From assembly GCA_964469485.1 (NCBI GenBank), contig CAYXZP010000005.1:1-60107 (forward strand): a stretch of 60,107 bases of DNA, given 5' to 3'. A model generated the notes under the pieces. The model was given only the letters and a program-made list of their open reading frames with translations, searched no databases and was not told the origin of the DNA. The stretch is from CAYXZP01 sp964469485. GTDB taxonomy: Bacteria > Desulfobacterota > Binatia > UBA1149 > CAYXZP01. The position numbers were made by a program, and so were the translations under genes. How positions within the stretch are numbered: the first letter of the stretch is position 1; every line of letters begins with the position of its first letter. Positions 58,012-60,107 of this stretch are shown here, piece by piece.

Positions 58012-59129
58012 ACTTCAGCTTCACACAGGAACAAGAGGCCTTCCGTCGCGAGGTGCGGGAGTTTGCGGCCGGCTGGCCGGAGCTGGACGGCTTCCACCAG
58101 CAGGGACTCGCGTGGCCGCGGGTCAGGAAACTGTTCCAGGCCATGGGCCAGCGCGATTGGCTCAGCCTTGCCTGGCCGGAGAGAGACGGCGGCCGTGGCC
58201 TCGCCCCCAGCTACGAGTACATCCTGTGGGACGAGATCGGGTACGCCCGCCTGGCACGCAATCCTCTAAGCTCCGGGATAGTCGCAAAGACGATCGTCCG
58301 GCACGGCAGGGCCGAACAGAAAGAGCGCTGGCTGCCGGGCATCAAGAGCGGCGACATCCATTTCTCTCTCGGCTACTCCGAGCCCGAGGCCGGAAGCGAT
58401 CTTGCCGGTCTCAGAACACGGGCCGAGAAGAGCGGGGCGGGATACGTCATCAACGGACAGAAGTGCTGGCAGTCATATGCCCAGGACATGGACTGCTTGT
58501 GGCTGTTGGCGCGCACCGGAACACAGGAGAGCAGGGGCCGGGGCTTGAGCCTGTTCATCGTACCGCTCGACGCGCCGGGACTCACCGTCAGGCCGCTGCC
58601 CACGCTTGACGGCGATCAGTTGAACGAGATCTTCCTCGAAGAGGTCGAGGTCGCCGAAGAGGCGCGCGTCGGTCCCGAGGACGGCGCCTGGAAGATAATG
58701 AGCGAGGCGCTGGCCGACGAGCGCCACATCCAGTTCCCACCGGGACGGGTGCGCCGCGACCTCGAGGACGTCGCCGCCTGGCTCGAGGCGCAAGGCCTCG
58801 GCTTGGACCCTCTTGTGCGCCGGCGCCTGGCCGAGCTTGCCGTCGAGGTGGAGGTCACCGAGATGCAGGCCCTGCGGGTTCTCGATGCCATAACCAGCGA
58901 CGGCTCGGCCGCCCTGGAAGCCGCGGCCAACAAGATAATCCACACCCTTTGCTGCCAGCACATCGCCGAGGCGGCCATGGAACTTGGCGGCGCCGAAGCC
59001 CTGGCCAACGGCTCGGGCATGGAGCTTCTGTGGCGCGCCGGGCTGTGGGAGACCATAGGCGGCGGCACCACCGAGATAATGCGCTCGGTTGTGGCCCGCC
59101 ACGGGCTGGGGCTTTCAGGGGAGCGTTAG
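58008..59129 (+). CDS. acyl-CoA dehydrogenase with CTG start
   Basis: 373 residues if translated from CTG 58008, giving LNFSFTQEQEAFRREVREFA, the normal ACAD N-terminus (the CTG is read as Met). GGAG lies at 57997-58000, seven bases before it. In that frame TGA is at 57984-57986 and no ATG, GTG or TTG lies between; the next start, GTG 58053, would drop 15 conserved residues. Motifs GYSEPEAGSDLAGL and IGGGTTEIMRSVVARHG look active. Last gene of the ACAD operon, convergent with the VOC gene two bases away. Confidence 0.85.
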   Translation: MNFSFTQEQEAFRREVREFAAGWPELDGFHQQGLAWPRVRKLFQAMGQRDWLSLAWPERDGGRGLAPSYEYILWDEIGYARLARNPLSSGIVAKTIVRHGRAEQKERWLPGIKSGDIHFSLGYSEPEAGSDLAGLRTRAEKSGAGYVINGQKCWQSYAQDMDCLWLLARTGTQESRGRGLSLFIVPLDAPGLTVRPLPTLDGDQLNEIFLEEVEVAEEARVGPEDGAWKIMSEALADERHIQFPPGRVRRDLEDVAAWLEAQGLGLDPLVRRRLAELAVEVEVTEMQALRVLDAITSDGSAALEAAANKIIHTLCCQHIAEAAMELGGAEALANGSGMELLWRAGLWETIGGGTTEIMRSVVARHGLGLSGER

Positions 59130-59130
59130 G

Positions 59131-59595
59131 CTACTCCCCAGGCAGCGCCGCCGCGTCGCCGGGCGACTCGACCAGTTCTATGCGGGTGCCGTCTGGGTCG
59201 AGGACGAACACGGCGCCGATGCCGGCATCGCGGTAGTCGATCCAGGTAGCCTCGAGCACCTCGACGCCCTTTCCACGCAGCTCGTCTATGAAGGCCGGCA
59301 GGTCGGTCACACGAAGCGATATGTGGGTCAGCCCACGCTCGTTCATCTCGCGTGGCGCGCCGTTGCCCGTCGTGTCGGGAGAGTCGTACTGGAGAAGCTC
59401 GATGCGCGCGCCGTCGCGTTCGAGATAGAGGGCGTTGAGCCGTACGCCGTCGAGCCCGAGCAGGCGGTCGGCGTCGGCGGCCTCAACGGCCAGCTCCGAG
59501 CGTTTCTCGAAGCCCAGCAAGTCGCGATAAAAGACCAGCGAGCGTTCTAGGTCGGCCACGCAGATACCGATGTGAGAGAGGCGCAGGACGGGCAT
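59131..59595 (-). CDS. VOC-family (glyoxalase/epimerase-like) protein
   Basis: 154 residues, two beta-alpha-beta-beta-beta motifs. Metal-ligand pattern: LSHIGICV (His), ARIELLQY (Glu), LTHISLRV (His), TRIELVES (Glu): all four ligands of a methylmalonyl-CoA epimerase/glyoxalase I-type site. Substrate may be a CoA ester or a lactoylglutathione-like compound. ATG at 59593-59595. A single-gene minus-strand unit between the ACAD operon and the hydantoinase gene. Confidence 0.87.
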   Translation of the reverse strand: MPVLRLSHIGICVADLERSLVFYRDLLGFEKRSELAVEAADADRLLGLDGVRLNALYLERDGARIELLQYDSPDTTGNGAPREMNERGLTHISLRVTDLPAFIDELRGKGVEVLEATWIDYRDAGIGAVFVLDPDGTRIELVESPGDAAALPGE

Positions 59596-59648
59596 GGCGC
59601 GAGACGCTAGGTGCCCGCCCAGGCTCGGTCAAATCCGGGCTTACACGG

Positions 59649-59678
59649 TTGACGTATTTGACGATGCGTCAAATACTC
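59649..59678 (+). promoter_or_regulatory. promoter with operator copy 5
   Basis: TTGACG (59649-59654), 18-base spacer, AATACT (59673-59678). The operator TATTTGAC-GATGC-GTCAAATA at 59655-59675 fills the spacer and has perfect eight-base arms, the longest of the five copies. The ATG at 59686 is seven bases after the -10 box, so the message is probably leaderless. Confidence 0.65.
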
Positions 59679-59685
59679 GCGCGAC

Positions 59686-60107
59686 ATGGGCAAGCCCATC
59701 GACCCGGTAACAGCGGAGGTCATACGCGGGGCCATGGAAACGGTGGCCTACGAGATGGCCACCCATGTCTCGCTCACGGCGACCACGCCCATCCTCAACC
59801 AGTCCAACGAGCGCAACGCCACCATCCTTGGCGCGGCCGGCCGTCTGGCCGCACTTTCGGTCGGCATTCCGCAGTTCATGTTGTCGTCGACACTGCCGGT
59901 ACGATTCGCACTAGATTTCTTTAAGGAAGAGGGCCTTAACGACGGTGACGTGTTGGTGGCCAACGACCCCTATCACGGCGGCGGCCACCTGCCCGACTAC
60001 AACGTCTTCTCGCCCGTTGTCGTTGACGGGGAGTTGGTCCTTATTGCCAGCATTCAGTGCCATCACGCAGATACCGGCGGCGGCATGCCCGGCGGTTACA
60101 ACGCCGA
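59686..60107 (+). CDS. hydantoinase B/oxoprolinase B-like subunit (runs off right edge)
   Basis: About 140 residues of the N-terminal half: TAEVIRGAMETVAYEMATH, NQSNERNATILGAAG, GDVLVANDPYHGGGHLPDYN and CHHADTGGGMPGG, typical of HyuB/N-methylhydantoinase B. These subunits pair with HyuA-like ATPase subunits to open hydantoin or lactam rings, or act as acetone-carboxylase-like subunits; the partner should be outside the window. Start is ATG 59686, controlled by operator copy 5, so likely in the same regulon as the ACAD and amidohydrolase operons. Confidence 0.87.
   Translation, partial: MGKPIDPVTAEVIRGAMETVAYEMATHVSLTATTPILNQSNERNATILGAAGRLAALSVGIPQFMLSSTLPVRFALDFFKEEGLNDGDVLVANDPYHGGGHLPDYNVFSPVVVDGELVLIASIQCHHADTGGGMPGGYNA

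Noticed and set aside
1..60107. CRISPR arrays, tRNA/rRNA genes, insertion sequences, prophage
   Set aside because: No repeat-spacer pattern, cloverleaf, terminal inverted repeat with transposase, integrase or phage structural motif was seen in either strand.

Overview
The window is GC-rich, almost wall-to-wall coding DNA from a bacterium that lives on fatty-acid-, sterol- or terpenoid-like and other CoA-linked substrates. Six complete or partial acyl-CoA dehydrogenases (ACADs), three acyl-CoA ligases, five SDRs (a sixth is split by a gap), three thiolase/DUF35 sets, a KshA-like Rieske oxygenase, a P450 and an SCP2 domain sit beside several large secreted proteins with DUF4215-like and myxobacterial-type cysteine-rich modules. 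That mix, the lipoprotein and parvulin-type export genes and the high GC suggest a Myxococcota- or Binatota-like ('deltaproteobacterial') genome; this is inference, as no rRNA or marker gene is present. Two 10-N scaffold gaps show that it is a draft, probably metagenomic, assembly. No tRNA, rRNA, insertion sequence, CRISPR array or prophage was seen. No gene-free stretch exceeds about 160 bases.

Layout. 1-2130 (-): ACAD plus a zinc-type alcohol dehydrogenase. 2211-3619 (+): a possible 24-codon ORF and a CNNM/CorC membrane protein. 3613-9015 (-): a tight operon ACAD, DUF3604 lipoprotein, parvulin PPIase, HupE/UreJ-like membrane protein, divergent from TetR and an acyl-CoA ligase (9095-11427, +). 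11514-19691 (+): five secreted proteins (nuclease-fold, two beta-propellers, an orphan, an alpha/beta hydrolase) sharing unusual accessory modules. 19688-21251 (-): two SDRs. 21330-24153 (+): thiolase-like protein, DUF35 and amidohydrolase. 24163-26972 (-): amidohydrolase and D-aminoacylase-like enzyme. 27057-34200 (+): SDR, DUF1214, aldehyde dehydrogenase, amidohydrolase, SDR, DUF35, thiolase-like. 34207-37704 (-): Rieske oxygenase, SCP-x-type thiolase, HMG-CoA-synthase-like/DUF35 fusion. 37770-43593 (+): TetR, four-subunit 2-oxoacid:ferredoxin oxidoreductase (C-D-A-B), SDR, ligase. 43554-46490 (-): a 978-residue secreted Cys-rich protein. 46607-52321 (-): TetR, P450 and a 1268-residue four-module fusion. 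52369-54003 (-): acyl-CoA ligase. 54107-59129 (+): four ACADs with a crotonase. 59131-59595 (-): VOC protein. 59686-end (+): hydantoinase B-like subunit.

How they fit. The catabolic genes resemble the toolkit for activating, dehydrogenating, hydrating and retro-aldol cleaving branched or polycyclic acyl-CoAs. Substrate identity is not visible. A palindrome TTGAC-N5-GTCAA (outer base varying) recurs at five gene starts or divergent intervals and looks like a shared operator, most simply for the TetR at 9095.

Most notable: (1) an unbroken ORF joining an AI-2-kinase-like FGGY kinase, a D-2-hydroxyacid dehydrogenase, an SCP2 lipid-carrier-like domain and a class II aldolase, downstream of a P450 and TetR; (2) the five-site operator family; (3) a repeated promoter layout (TTGAC[A/G]-N18-TA-rich hexamer), several of which place the transcription start at or next to the start codon, i.e. 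predicted leaderless mRNAs; (4) secreted proteins that share modules within the window; (5) heavy use of the AUA isoleucine codon despite high GC.
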